Shown piece after piece: positions 22,601 through 32,969 of a DNA stretch of 64,000 nt. Numbering within the stretch: the first letter of the stretch is position 1; every line of letters begins with the position of its first letter. The notes under the pieces are model-generated. The model did no database searches and had not been told where the DNA came from. It saw only the letters and a program-made list of their open reading frames with translations. The translations under genes were made by a program, and so were the position numbers. Source of the stretch: Macrostomum hystrix (taxonomy: Eukaryota; Platyhelminthes; Macrostomidae); NCBI GenBank assembly GCA_950097015.1, contig CATNEN010000033.1, positions 1,364,001-1,428,000 of the forward strand, in the 5' to 3' direction.

Positions 22601-23316
22601 GTCGGAGGATCTTTTTTCACTCCGACAGTCAAGCAGCCCTTAAGGCCCTCAGTCGCTGCACCTCTCGCTCCAGAACCACCTTGGACTGCAACACCCAGTT
22701 AAACGGTTTGGCGCAGTCTAACAAGGTGGAGCTGATGTGGATCCCTGGGCACGCCGGGCTCACAGGGAATGAGATGGCGGACGAGCTTGCAAAGGCTGGA
22801 GCAGCCAGCTCCCTGATGGGCCCGGGCCCGGAATCCCCGATCCCCGCCTCCGTTGTCAACTCCAGCATCAACCACTGGATGGAGACCCAGCACCGGAGGA
22901 GGTGGTCCAGCACCCTGAACTGTCGCCAGTCCAGGGCTGCGGTGCCAACCCCCTCTAGTAACCTGCGTAAGGCCTTACTCAGGCTAAACCGCAGAGACCT
23001 GAGAGCAGTCACCATGGCCCTTTCGGGACATGGCTGCTTCACCAGACACCGCTACCTCCAAGGCCACGTGCCTGAGGAAACGTGTCCTTTCTGCTGCTCC
23101 GGCCGTGAAAACGCCGAGCATTTCATTTGCCACTGCCCGGCCTTCACCCGGGCTAGGCTAAAACACCTCGGGCCGGCACCGACTCTTGCCGAAGCCTGCT
23201 CGCCCGAGAACATCCCTCAGCTCGCCCACTTCCTCCGGGATACCGGCCGAGCTGATTTCTTCCCAGCCTATGGCGAGGAAGATCGCGCGGCGGAACCGAC
23301 CGACGGACCACCCTGA
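19612..23316 (+). CDS. LINE ORF2: endonuclease, reverse transcriptase, RNase H
   Basis: 1234 aa, uninterrupted. Residues ~1-230 are an APE-type endonuclease ([33 protein letters not shown]) that nicks target DNA. The reverse transcriptase covers ~430-720: [58 protein letters not shown] (catalytic D), [14 protein letters not shown] and [10 protein letters not shown] (catalytic DD). RNase H is at ~935-1065: [35 protein letters not shown] and [19 protein letters not shown], with the D-E-D-D set visible. A C-terminal zinc-knuckle-like CPFC ... H ... CHC lies near residue 1160. All key residues are present, so the protein could be active. A LINE ORF2 normally acts in cis on its own RNA. Antisense open frames through this region are shadows. 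Confidence 0.92.
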   Translation: MMIPGISCLQVNTQHCVAASVNLMRTTERMMPGLVLVQEPWLSKNKPSNIPAGYDCFCMADSVRPRSLIYAAKALNAWMRPDLSNGDICVIQSAHIVPNKLTLVASAYLAGDAPVVSDTLVALCEFARARNFELLLAGDVNSHHTHWGSSKINDRGEELLAFVSGTPLNFCNVGNTPTFDNGRWAEVLDVTLASPGILPRVLGWEVWETESSLSDHRFIRFNIGTPDKKQKPIWRRNVRNTDWPAFSQKLHEGLRDSDPSMAMETTQDLDGVAALLGGAITEAYEMACPLKAYKGKKSAPWWNPELGVLRRRAKALQRKLKTSHDPDDKEAYTRAIHEFKGRVRRAKADKWRQYCEGLEGSRPTARVVKALTNDRFSKLSSIKKPDGSITERPEETLELMLGHFFPSVPAHFGPDDHSRGGQGLAQSLVTNDRIVRAAKSFNPFKAPGPDGIYPAFLHEAVKNGRFLHLLCRLLRACIVLGYVPARWHEARVVFIPKPAKGDYRSVKSYRPISLTSTCLKLMERLVLWRLLTVELGRAPLSPNQHAFRAGRSTESALHCIVETLEKAVLGSGFALAVFLDIEGAFDNVIFEAFEKALVSRATHPHLVRWVMYMIRNRHVVAHLEGRVLSAPVLKGGPQGGVLTPLLWNLVMDELLKSTRPDPVLKVGYADDVTAICAGPSAETTRDLIQGFINRAVRWADQCGLRLSESKTVAVMFTSRLRWTIEPLTLYGKNIAMEKQVRCLGILLDHRLNWTPHITTKAKRALAILAQVRRAVGTTWGLTPKNLWWIYTAIIRPSVAYAGLIWASAMSIQKNLEALYRVQGRACRMTLGAPPSTPFEGMNAFLNATPIDIFVKGEAAKSTRRLLDAGVSFQNSRAFSKRSLLPHSDLCLKTLGECGGLTILSDGAPATLLRSHRYKVSIFPRNEVKDCWDDPAVHCYTDGSLMNGKSGFGVCVASGGEVLWTHSQHCGKSSSVFQNEMLAISFCAAELRQRQLAGRRIFFHSDSQAALKALSRCTSRSRTTLDCNTQLNGLAQSNKVELMWIPGHAGLTGNEMADELAKAGAASSLMGPGPESPIPASVVNSSINHWMETQHRRRWSSTLNCRQSRAAVPTPSSNLRKALLRLNRRDLRAVTMALSGHGCFTRHRYLQGHVPEETCPFCCSGRENAEHFICHCPAFTRARLKHLGPAPTLAEACSPENIPQLAHFLRDTGRADFFPAYGEEDRAAEPTDGPP

Positions 23317-23435
23317 GCGGCACCGCCTCGCTGGAGGCCGTCTGGCTGCCAGGGGTTAGCGATATGGGCGGCAACAGCCGCCTCCTCGCTGCGTCCGTCA
23401 TGGAGGCCCCCTGCCGCTAAGTCAAGTCAAGTAAG

Positions 23436-23449
23436 TACATACATCGTGC
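23436..23449 (+). repeat. Target-site duplication, right copy
   Basis: Second copy of tacatacatcgtgc, directly after the LINE's gtcaagtcaagtaag tail. Confidence 0.9.
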
Positions 23450-24470
23450 TATTCCTCGGAAAAGCTTGCCACCCCTCGATAATTTTGCTACCCACTTAAT
23501 TAATGCTTTCCACTCGTTATTTCATACTTTCCCTCGACAATTCATGCTCCCCCCTCGATAAACCATGCTACGGTCTCAATAATTTATGCTACTCCTCAAT
23601 AATTCATACCTGCCCTTGATCATTTATGCTTCCCGTTCAATAATTCATGCTACTCCCTTTATCAGTCATGCTTTCCCTCGATAATTCATGTTTCCCCCTC
23701 AATAAGTCATGTTTTACCCTCGATAAACATCCTTTCCCCTCAATATTTCATACTTTTACTTTCGATAATTTGCACTACACCTAGATAAATCATGCTTCTC
23801 TTCGATATTTCATGCTATTTCGTCGATAATTCATGCTATTTCGTCGATAATTCATTCAACCCCGTCAACAATTCATGTTTCCCCTCGATAATTCATGCTT
23901 CCCCTTCGGTAATGCATGCTTCCCCTTCGGTAATGCATGCTTCCCCTTCGGTAATGCATGCTTCCCCTTCGGTAATTCATGCTTTCCCTCGATAACTTAT
24001 TCTTCCCCAGGATATTTCAGCGCTTTCCCTTTCGCTATTTCATACAAGCCAGTTGAATAATCATGATATCCTTTGTTAATTTTGCTTTCCCTCGATAACT
24101 TATTCTTCCCCAGGATATTTCAGCGCTTTCCCTTTCGATATTTCATACAAGCCAGTTGAATAATCATGATATCCTTTGTTAATTTTGCTTTCCCTCGATA
24201 ATTCGTGATTTCACGTCGAAAATTTTTCTTTACTTCGATATGTCATGCTTTCCCCTTGATAATTCATGCTCCTTCCTTGGTAATTAATGCTTTCCCTTGA
24301 TAATTTATGCTTTCCCTGGATAATTCATTATTTCTCCTAGATAATTCATGCTTACCCCACTTGATAATTCATGCTTACCCCACTTGATAATTTATGCTAC
24401 GAGCGTATACCGTCGATAATTCATGCTATGCCCTCAATAAATCACTCTATCCTCTTGAAAAACGTTTTAT
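23450..24470 (+). repeat. Satellite built on gataattcatgct, right part
   Basis: About 50 degenerate units of about 19-20 bp. Includes a clean local run at 23900-23975 (ccttcggtaatgcatgctt) and a larger 110-bp internal duplication around 23980-24190. Confidence 0.85.
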
Positions 24471-24679
24471 ACCCTCAAAGTATTATGTTATCCTCTGGAA
24501 ATCCCCATTTTTGCCTGAAATCTCAAGCTAAATCTTAAAGAAATCGTGATATGCCGTAGACATCCAATGCTTTCCCCATTATTGTTATTTACGTAATATA
24601 TCATGCTGCTATCCATTGTTATCTAGCGCTATATTCTTAAGTTTCATGTTTTTCTTCAAATTATCATGCTTTTAAAATA

Positions 24680-25180
24680 TAGAAAAATAATGATGGCTTC
24701 CCTGCTTAGTTTTGAATCTAATGACGACTGCAGCAATGCTCAAAACACTTTTCTTAAGTTTTAAAATGCTAAAAGCTACGTGTGCTTGAACAGTTTTCAT
24801 TGAGTTTTGAATCGAATAACGCTTGAAAAAATGATAAAAATAATATTAATCACGCTTCTAGCTATGCTCAACATATTTTTCTAGTTCTGAATCTGATAAC
24901 GCATGCAGCTATGCTCAAAAATGTTTCCTTCGTTTCGGTATCGAATAAGGTTAAAAGCTACCTATACTCGAACAGTCTTCATTGAGATTTGAATCGAATA
25001 ACGATTAAAGCAAAGCTTGAAAAATGTTGAAACTTAAAATTAATAACGCTTTTAGATGTGCTCAAAATATTTTTCTAGTTCTGAATCTGATAAAACACTT
25101 GCAACTATGCTAAAAAATCTTTCCTTAATTTTAGCATCGAATAACACTTGCTCCTGCACTCGAAAAACTTATTTTATTAT
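24680..25180 (+). repeat. Diverged longer-period repeat
   Basis: Two to three diverged copies of a unit of roughly 180 bp: ttctgaatctgataacgc, agctatgctcaaaa, ttccttagttttag, cgaataac, ctcgaaaa. A further piece lies at 27470-27565. Confidence 0.65.
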
Positions 25181-25194
25181 CAGAATTCTACTAT

Positions 25195-26220
25195 TCTGAT
25201 CCTAGATATCTAGATAACTGAGCCTAGATATCTATCAATGCTGAGCCTAGATATCTATCAATGCTGAGCCTAGATATCTATCAATGCTGAGCCTAGATAT
25301 CTATCAATGCTGAGCCTAGATATCTATCAATGCTGAGCCTAGATATCTATCAATGCTGAGCCTAGATATCTATCAATGCTGTGCCAAGATAACTATCAAT
25401 GCTGAGCCTAGATATCTATCAATGCTGAGCCTAGATATCTATCAATGCTGAGCCTAGATATCTACCAATGCTGAGCCTAGATATCTATCAATGCTGAGCC
25501 TAGATATCTATCAATTCTGAGCCTAGATATCTATCAATGCTGAGCCTAGATATCTATCAATGCTGAACCTAGATACCAAACAATTCTGAGCCTAGAAATC
25601 TATCAATGATGAGCCTGGATATCTATCAATGCTGAGCCTAGATATCTATCAATTCTGAGCCTAGATATCTATCAATGCTGAGCCTAGATATTAATCAATG
25701 CTGAACCTAGATACCAATAAATTCTGAGCCTAGAAATCTATCAATGATGAGCCTAGATATCTATCAATGATGAGCCTGGATATCTATCAATGCTGAGCCT
25801 AGATATCTATCAATTCTGAGCCTAGATATCTATCAATGCTGAGCCTAGATATCTATCAATGCTGAGCCTAGATATCTATCAATGCTGAACCTAGATACCA
25901 ATCAATTCTGAGCCTAGAAATCTATCAATGCTGAGCCTGGATATCTATTAATGCTGAGCCTAGATATCTACCAATGCTGAGCCTAGATATCTATCAATGC
26001 TGAGCCTAGATAACTACCAATGCTGAGCCTAGATATCTATCAATGCTGAGCCTAGATAACTATCAATGCTGAGCCTAGATATCTATCAATTCTGAGCCTA
26101 GATATCTATCAATTCTGAGCCTAGATATCTATCAATTCTGAGCCTAGATATCTATCAATGCTGAGCCTAGATATCTATAAAATATTGAGCCTAGATATCT
26201 ATAAAATATTGAGCCATATT
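25195..26220 (+). repeat. 23-bp satellite (main array)
   Basis: About 44 copies of a 23-bp unit containing tatcaatgctgagcctag. Variants such as the gaacctagataccaa units recur every few copies. Confidence 0.95.
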
Positions 26221-26224
26221 GAGC

Positions 26225-26745
26225 TACAATGATCACCCAGTTGACAATGATCCGCCAGTTGACAATGATCCCCCCAGTTGACAATGATCCCCTAGTTGAC
26301 AATGATCACCCAGTTGACAATGATCCCCAGTTGACAATGATCACCCAGTTGACAATGATCCCCCAGTCGACAATGATCCCCCAGTTGACAATGATCCCCC
26401 AGTTGACAATGATCACCCAGTTGACAATAATCCCCTAGTTGACAATGATCACCCAGTTGACAATGATCCCCCAGTTGACAATGATCCCCCAGTTGACAAT
26501 GATCCCCCAGTTGACAATGATCCCCTAGTTGACAATGGTACCCAAGTTGACAATGATCCCCAGTTGATGATGATCACCCAGTTGATGATGATCACCCAGT
26601 TGATGATGATCCCCCAGTTGACAATGATCCCCCAGTTGACAATGATCCCCCAGTTGACAATGATCCCCTTGTTGACAATGATCCCCCAGTTGACAATGTT
26701 CTCCCAGTTTAAAATGATCACCCAGTTGACAATGATCCTGCAGGC
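26225..26745 (+). repeat. 17-bp satellite (main array)
   Basis: About 30 copies of cagttgacaatgatccc, directly after the 23-bp array. Open frames reading MIPQLT repeats on one strand and NWGIIV repeats on the other are artefacts. Confidence 0.95.
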
Positions 26746-26799
26746 TTCCAATTCAGGCTGCTAGGGGGTGTTGCACAAGTTGACGACGCAATTCCAATT

Positions 26800-27005
26800 C
26801 AGCGGCAGTCAGTGAAATTCTCAATAGGCGAAGATGGTTTGACCTTTGAAAATATGGGCAAAAAAGTTTTTGGAACTTTTATTTTATTTAGAATGAAGCA
26901 ATTTCTTAGCAAAAAGTTGTGTACCATTGCTGGAAAATTCGGCATCTTTTGGCGAAAGAATGGTGAAAATCGGTTCAGCCGTTTTTTTATAATCAGGTAT
27001 AGAAA
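26800..27005 (+). repeat. Dispersed repeat, copy D (partial)
   Basis: Carries the 3' part of the dispersed family: gtgaaaatcggttcagccgt preceded by tttggcgaaagaatg. Diverged from copies B and C. Confidence 0.55.
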
Positions 27006-27071
27006 GTAGAAATGTACACATCGTAGAACAGGAGAGTGCTGAGGCAGTGGGCCTGCCTCAGACAACAGAAA

Positions 27072-27430
27072 ACAGAAGCCAGCTCAGCCTGTACACATTT
27101 GGGCAGTAATTATAGTAATTATCTCACCAGTGGGGTTGACACAGCTATGCACATTTGGGTGAGAAATTTCTTATCAGTACGCATCGCCTAACAAAACTGG
27201 CTCTGATGCAATCATAAAAATTGGCACTGGAGCCTCACTGTGCACAAGTTGAATAAATGAATCCATTGGAAAAGCCTATGTAAACCAGTTTTTTCGAAAA
27301 TTTAATCCCCTTGACAATGGAATTAAGCTTAATAAAAATACGTGTACCGATTGGGGACCATTTGACATATTTTGGTGAAGGAATTGTGAAAATCGGTTGA
27401 GCCGTTCGGAAGATAGTTTGATTGCAAACA
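27072..27430 (+). repeat. Dispersed repeat, copy C
   Basis: Matches copy B over most of its length (cagaagccagctcagcc, gtggggttgacacagcta, ggcactggagcctcactg, gtgaaaatcggttgagccgt). A diverged piece of the same family lies at about 28190-28345. Confidence 0.8.
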
Positions 27431-27565
27431 TACAAACAAAGATACATGCATACATAAAATATTTTTTGTTGCAGTTCTGAATCTGATAACGCCTGCAGCT
27501 ATGCTAAAAAACTCTTTCCTTAGTTTTAGTATTGAATAAAACTTGCTGCTTCACTCGAAAATACT

Positions 27566-28480
27566 TATACTCTTTTCCGAGAGCGAGTACAGTAATAATA
27601 AGGCTAACAAATATCTGCTTCGACAGTAGCTAACCAAAAGCGCTTATTATTTATACTCGAACCCAAAAATGGCCAATAAAAAATACTGATAAACAGTAAC
27701 TTACGTTTTTAACTGTTGATGATAGAAGATTTGAAGTAATAGAAGAGTAACAAAGCTGATGCTGAAATTGGATCTGCATTCTGCAAAATAATAAAAGTAC
27801 TTTAATTCGGAGCTAGATGAAAAGAAAGCGGCACAATGATCGAAGTCGAGACAAGGTTCGACAATAGAAAGGCTGCAGTTTTATGGATAGAAAGGAGGAG
27901 GAGAGGTCTCGCTAGCATTGAGCATCATAAAAGCCCAATCATGAAATCTGCTATGTACGAGATTACGTTTTACTTATTCAAATCAAATCACTCAATCAGC
28001 CAAGAGACAAATTTATAAACGCACGTACGGGTCGAAAAGCAGTGACACAATCCTATTTAATTGAGAGTATCGGGCCCTGTTCTGTGCTATACCAATGCAC
28101 GCGCGGGCATGAAAAGGCACCGACGCAATCTAATAAACCTGACAGTGTCCGGACCTATTCCAATTTAACCTTGTTTGGCCTCCTATTGAAAGCAATAGGA
28201 AAACTCGTTTTTCGAATATTTAATACCCTTGGCATTGAGACAGAATGATGAAATTTGATCAGTCTAATCCTTGGATGAATTGGCACTTTTTGGTGAAAAC
28301 AGGAAAAAAATTGGTCTAGCCATTCAATCGCTAGAGCATTTCAGATGGACAAACCAACCAACCAACAAACCAACAGATCTTAGAGATTTCGTATAGGGGG
28401 GATGGAGGAGGATAAGAATGATTTCGCTTCTTTTAAACCTTTTTATTTTTGCACACTTTAGAGTCATAAACAGGCCTTCA
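27566..28480. other. Intergenic, nothing recognised beyond a repeat scrap
   Basis: AT-rich; holds the partial dispersed-repeat copy near 28190-28345 and a short run of aaccaacc near 28345. No coding structure that I can support. Confidence 0.4.
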
Positions 28481-28487
28481 GATAAAA

Positions 28488-28616
28488 TGTGACAGCCAGT
28501 CAGATCTCAGTTGCGTACAACCACCTCACTCCTCCGACAACAGCCAGTCAGATCTCTGTTGCGTACAACCACCTCACTCCTCCGACAACAGCCAGTCAGA
28601 TCTCTGTTGCTGACGG
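28488..28616 (+). repeat. Three copies of a roughly 50-bp unit
   Basis: Three copies of a unit containing agccagtcagatctctgttg and aaccacctcactcctccgac, just past the 3' end of the DEG/ENaC gene. Confidence 0.85.
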
Positions 28617-28620
28617 CCTA

Positions 28621-31600
28621 TCAGAACCGGTTTTCTCGGCCAGCCAGCCGCGCTTGTGGAGCAATAGCCTGATTGTTCCTCGCTGCCACCACGAAGTCGT
28701 GCGCAAACTGAACAATCTCGAACAGTGTTAGCACACTCCAGCCCAGGTAGAGCCCAAGAACTCCGCCAGTGTCGGCCCAGAAGGTGGCCCAAGTGTAGCC
28801 CCGGCCGAGCGTCAGTCGTGTGCTGCGAGCCTCGGCCGAGCGTAGCCGAACACGCATTAGCGAGGTGGCCAGGTGGGCTCGAAACTCGTTACTAATTGGC
28901 GACTGATCGATCTCAACATCCGGTATCGAGCACAGGTCGAGAAGGAAGTCCCAGGCGGGCAAGTGGGCGTCGCTGCGCAGCTGCCTGGTCGCACCGATAG
29001 TCTGCCGCACGTAGCGCGTGAGCGAGTCGCTGGCGGGCCAGGCTGCAGCCGACAGCTGCACTTCGTAGCTGCGGCTGCGGCAAAGCCGGCTGGCTGCACA
29101 CGCTTCGGAGGGGTCGGTCAGGCGGAAGGGCCGCTTCCACTGGCTGTCGATTGCCCACAGCGCCTGGGTGTCATTAACGCCGGTCAAGTTCAGACAGCGA
29201 CGCAGGAGACCGCTCTCCTGACGATCCCAGGGCAAAGGGAAGGCCTCCCGCGTACAGTTCAGCTGCTCGCGGTACTGCCGCGCCAGCTCGGTGAAGTAGC
29301 ACGCTGCCTGAGTGAGGTGGGAAGTTGTTGAGTGCATGAAATTCTCGAGTCTCTGAAGTTCCGCTTTTGAGATACTATATTGCTGCATTGTATACGGCTG
29401 GGGGCTCGCACTTGATAAAACTGCATTTTTTCGCTTCACCTGTTTCGTTTAGGCGTGTACCCACCCCTCCGCCGGCGGGCGGGTATTTATTTCAGTATAA
29501 AGGGTATGTATAAAATGAAAATATAATAATACAATACGAGGTCTCGCTGCTGCTTCTCGTTCGCCAAATACGTGCTGTTGCTCTCTTGCTGGCTGTATTG
29601 TGCTTTGGAGGCAGTAAATTTCAGGCTTTAATTTAGTCGATTGGGATTCAGAGCAGTTTCTTGAAGCCTAAACGATACTTTAAAATCCGAATCGTCACTC
29701 AGGAAAGTTTTCTAGCTACTAGAACACCCAGCCTGCGTCATAGGAGATTGCGCAGAGTCGCTTCTACTGCTAGCTCAATACTGAATTGCTCAATTGCTGT
29801 TTTGGCACGAACTGGAAAACTTCAATTCCTCATTTTTGTGCTGTCTTGAATTGGTCCTTGATAATTAGAGTGTTGATGGGCTTCAAATCTAAAAATAGGC
29901 GGAAACTTGACTCTCAAGTCGGCTGGTTGAGCCTCACTTGACTCCTCTTTTGTTAAAGTTCACGCCTTCCCTGCTAAACTTGTCCGCTCAGGTCAGCTAC
30001 CTCCCGCGCGTTCGCGATGAGCGCCAGCTTAGGGCACAACTGCAGTGGGACAGACGGACAGGCACAGCATGCGATACAGAAACAGGGCGAGACAAACTGG
30101 TTGGCCGGTGAATAGACAGACGAAAACACAGACAAGAAGGCGGGCAGGTAGACAGATTTGCAGGTAAAAAGTTAGACAATAAAGTAGAAACAGATAATCC
30201 GGTAGACAGCGATACACGCTGGCAGACAGATAACACAGGTAGAAAGATAGGTAGACAGACAATCAAGACGAATAGATAGCTAGACAGACGGGTAGCCAGA
30301 CAGTTAGAGAGACAGTTAGACAGGCAGTTAGACAGAAAGTTAGACAGGCACTTAGACAGGCAGGTAAGCAGACAGGTAGGCAGATAGGTAGGCATGTAGA
30401 CCATGGAATAATTGAACGCCTGCGCAGCTCCATCTCGAGGGTTGACAAACGCAGCTGCGCCGACATCGCCAATGGCGGGCGGCGTGTCCAGGCAGGCGGC
30501 AGCCTCGCGGTCGGCGGCGCGCACCGTGTCCCGCATGGTGATGCGCAGGTCGTGCAGCAGGCCGGGCTGCAGGAGGAAGCTGGCCGCGAATTTGGCGCTG
30601 GGGTAATCGCCCTCGCCAGGCAGGTAGATCCGTATGCCTGCCGAGCGGTCCAGTGGCAGCAGCGAGTTGAGAGTCCAGTCGGAGGGCTGCAGCGGCACGG
30701 GGTCTTCCTGGCGGGGCCACCAGTGCAGAAGGCTAAGCACTGAGTTGGGCCCGCGCGAAAGCCACGGATGGAACCTGTCCAGCAGAATTTCAAAGTCCGC
30801 GTAGACCTCCATGCTGCGCAGCCGGCTTCGATTCTCTGCTGTCAGGTGGGCCCGAAAGCAGGTGACGTGCTCCGGGTGGTGGAATGGCAGCATGGGTAGG
30901 TCCTGACTGAGAGCAAAAGAAGCCAGGATTGTTAGCTTCTGGGTGAATTCTGTCTGCGACAGAAGGTGTGAGAAGCACGAGTGGTGATTGAGGTGTCAGA
31001 GATGTCAGCGGTGTGAGGTTTTTAGATGTGATAATGGTATTCTTGAATGGAGTACTGACCTGAGGGTAGTACAGGCTCCTGGACGGGTCGATGAGTCTAG
31101 CAGAGATGAAGGTCTGTTCCGCCCTGTAGCCCAGCATGTCCGTCAGCAGCCAGAAGGGCAGCGAGCTGACCGCCGCATCTGCCTTGTTTTCCTGGACGAA
31201 GCTATAGCTGGCCCGAATTAGGATTTGTTGACGTAATGAATCGGTAGTCAATTCCTGAAGACGTAATTAGTGTCAATTGATGAAGTCTCTTCAGCTACTC
31301 ACCGCGAACTTTCGCTATCATTCATTGGCGCATACTGCACTAAGTCGGAGAACCTATTCAAAGTGTCGTTAAGCAGCGAGTTTATGAAGTCGGCCTGCTC
31401 CATCGTCAGGTTTAGAAAGTAGCTGCCTGAGATGGGCTGCTCGGGGCAGAAGTACACATCCGGCGCCTGAAAGTCCACGCTCTCCGCCTCGTAGGTGGAC
31501 ACGACCTCCCTAGATGTTAGCCGGTTGGCCAGCAGAGACAGGTGAAAGAAGAAGACAGCGAGACAGGCAGCGAAAACCAGCAGCCAGAGGCAGCGCACGT

Positions 31601-31724
31601 GGAGCCGCTCGCTGGACGCCGCGTTCACCAGGCCGGGCGCCGTCAGGTCCCGCGTTGCGAGCTCCAGAGATCGGAGCGCCGTCATTCGACGACTAGCCTT
31701 GACCTGGCTGTCCAGCTCGGCCAT
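28621..31724 (-). CDS. DEG/ENaC-family sodium channel subunit
   Basis: Trimeric amiloride-type cation channel subunit of the plasma membrane. Exon 1 (31724-31303) has a cytoplasmic start, TM1 (LWLLVFAACLAVFFFHLSLL) and the start of the ectodomain (YFCPEQPISGSYFLNLT). Exon 2 (31254-31060, ending SLYYPQ) and exon 3 (30902 to about 30405, from DLPMLPFHHPEHV) continue the ectodomain. Exon 4 (29397 or 29382 to 28621) has the YSISKAELQRLEN block, clustered cysteines and TM2, with GGVLGLYLGWSVLTLFEIVQ matching the family's signature ahead of the second membrane helix. Exons 2-3 and 3-4 join in phase 0. Exon 1 ends phase 2 at a strong gtgagt while exon 2 starts phase 0, so that junction needs another donor or contains an indel. 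The 3-4 donor (ATG|gtctac) is weak. Total is about 600 aa, on the short to normal side. Confidence 0.85.
30060..30400 (+). repeat. Short tandem repeats in the ENaC intron
   Basis: Imperfect gacaggcagttagacag-type units (roughly 12-16 bp) in the intron between exons 3 and 4. Minus-strand open frames here (LPTCLLTCLSKCLS-like) are intronic repeat, not protein. Confidence 0.75.
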
Positions 31725-32900
31725 TCATGTGTCCTGTGGTTGCTGCTGGTCGCTTCCTTAGTTTTTTATGGCTTCGATGTGCTTCTGTGTCTGCTTGAGA
31801 CTCAACTCAGATGGCTGTCTGTCTTTTATTCTGTTGAGAAACACTCCGGGATTCGGGAATCCGAATTCCACAAATTGACTCAGACTGGCGTGTCTTCTTG
31901 TGTAAATAATTTAGACTTGCTAATTAGTAGATACTGAAAATCGATCAGTCAATAGTTTAACTGCTCGTAGCTCTCTGTTTTACCTGAAATGATAAAAAAC
32001 TCATTTTAGTTTCCAAACAGCAGGTAGTATAAGATCTTCTCCCCATGCTCTCACTGAACTACTAAGCACGGTGCTCAAGAAATTAAGTAGTATATTAAGA
32101 GTTCCAAAGCAGATTGGGAATCCAATCGAACTTTAGGATTCGATAAGATGACGCTAACACGATATACAAGCCAGTGTTCTTCGTTTGGACCATTTCGCAA
32201 TGAGCTGCCGCGAATCATGGCGGCCAACTGGGGTGTGCGAGAGAGCAAACCCTAGTGGGGACCCGGGCATTAATGCGGGAATAAGCGCAGATATGGGGTG
32301 CGTAGACACGCTGTAGGGTTGGGTCTAGCTGGAAGCAGCCTATGCCGATTAAAACTCGGTCTCGAGGGCGGGGCCGAGCTGGAACCAGCCCGCGGGATCA
32401 GTCGGTGTCAAGCGACCCCTCCACAAGGAGGCGGCCATGAGGCTCATCCCGGGATAGCAAGACCGAGTGGGTCTCCACCTCATCGGCCGCCTCCGCCTTC
32501 TGTCTCCGAGATGCGAGAGGGGCTGAAACCGAATACCCGGCCAGCTTAGTGCGAGAGAGACGAGCGAGAGGCGCAGACGTCGGGTTTGGCTTCGTCTCCT
32601 CGGGCGCTGGACTTTCGCGCTGCTGGTCCCTCACTGCCCTATAGGAAGGCAGGCAATTTGCGGCGGAGGGGCCCGACTGTTGCAGTGGGGACGGGAAATA
32701 GAGGCCAGCCGAGAGGCGGGGGAGCCACTTAATCCGGCGACGCGGGGCAGCCGGGTCGCCCCAGGCAGGCCGCATGGCAGCTCCGATCCCCGAACCAGAG
32801 CAGCCGGACTCTTAAAGCGCAAAGCGCAACACAAAAATATCCTTAACTGGCCGATTTTGCTAATTGAGCTCAAATAAATAGCACCTGAGCCGAATGCTTC
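31725..32900. other. Region between divergent ENaC and kinase genes
   Basis: The two genes are transcribed away from each other, so both promoters should lie here. The part 32280-32820 is GC-rich and looks like a promoter/5' UTR region of the kinase; minus-strand open frames there have no recognisable homology. A GCC/GCT triplet run lies at about 32920-32956, just before the kinase ATG. Confidence 0.4.
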
Positions 32901-32969
32901 TAGAATAGTTCGCAGAAATCCGCCGCCGCCGCCGCCGCCGCTGCCGCTGCTGCTGCTTGGCGCCAATCC

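Larger units (their letters stand above)
17383..23435 (+). mobile_element. Full-length non-LTR retrotransposon (LINE), apparently intact
   Basis: A 6053-bp element: GC-rich 5' UTR (17383-18039), ORF1, a 12-base gap, ORF2, then a short 3' UTR ending in (aagtc)-type repeats instead of a long poly(A). A perfect 14-bp target-site duplication flanks it. Both ORFs are open end to end. Endonuclease, reverse transcriptase and RNase H in one ORF point to the I/LOA group, but I cannot fix the clade. It sits inside a simple satellite array, so no host gene is broken. Confidence 0.9.
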
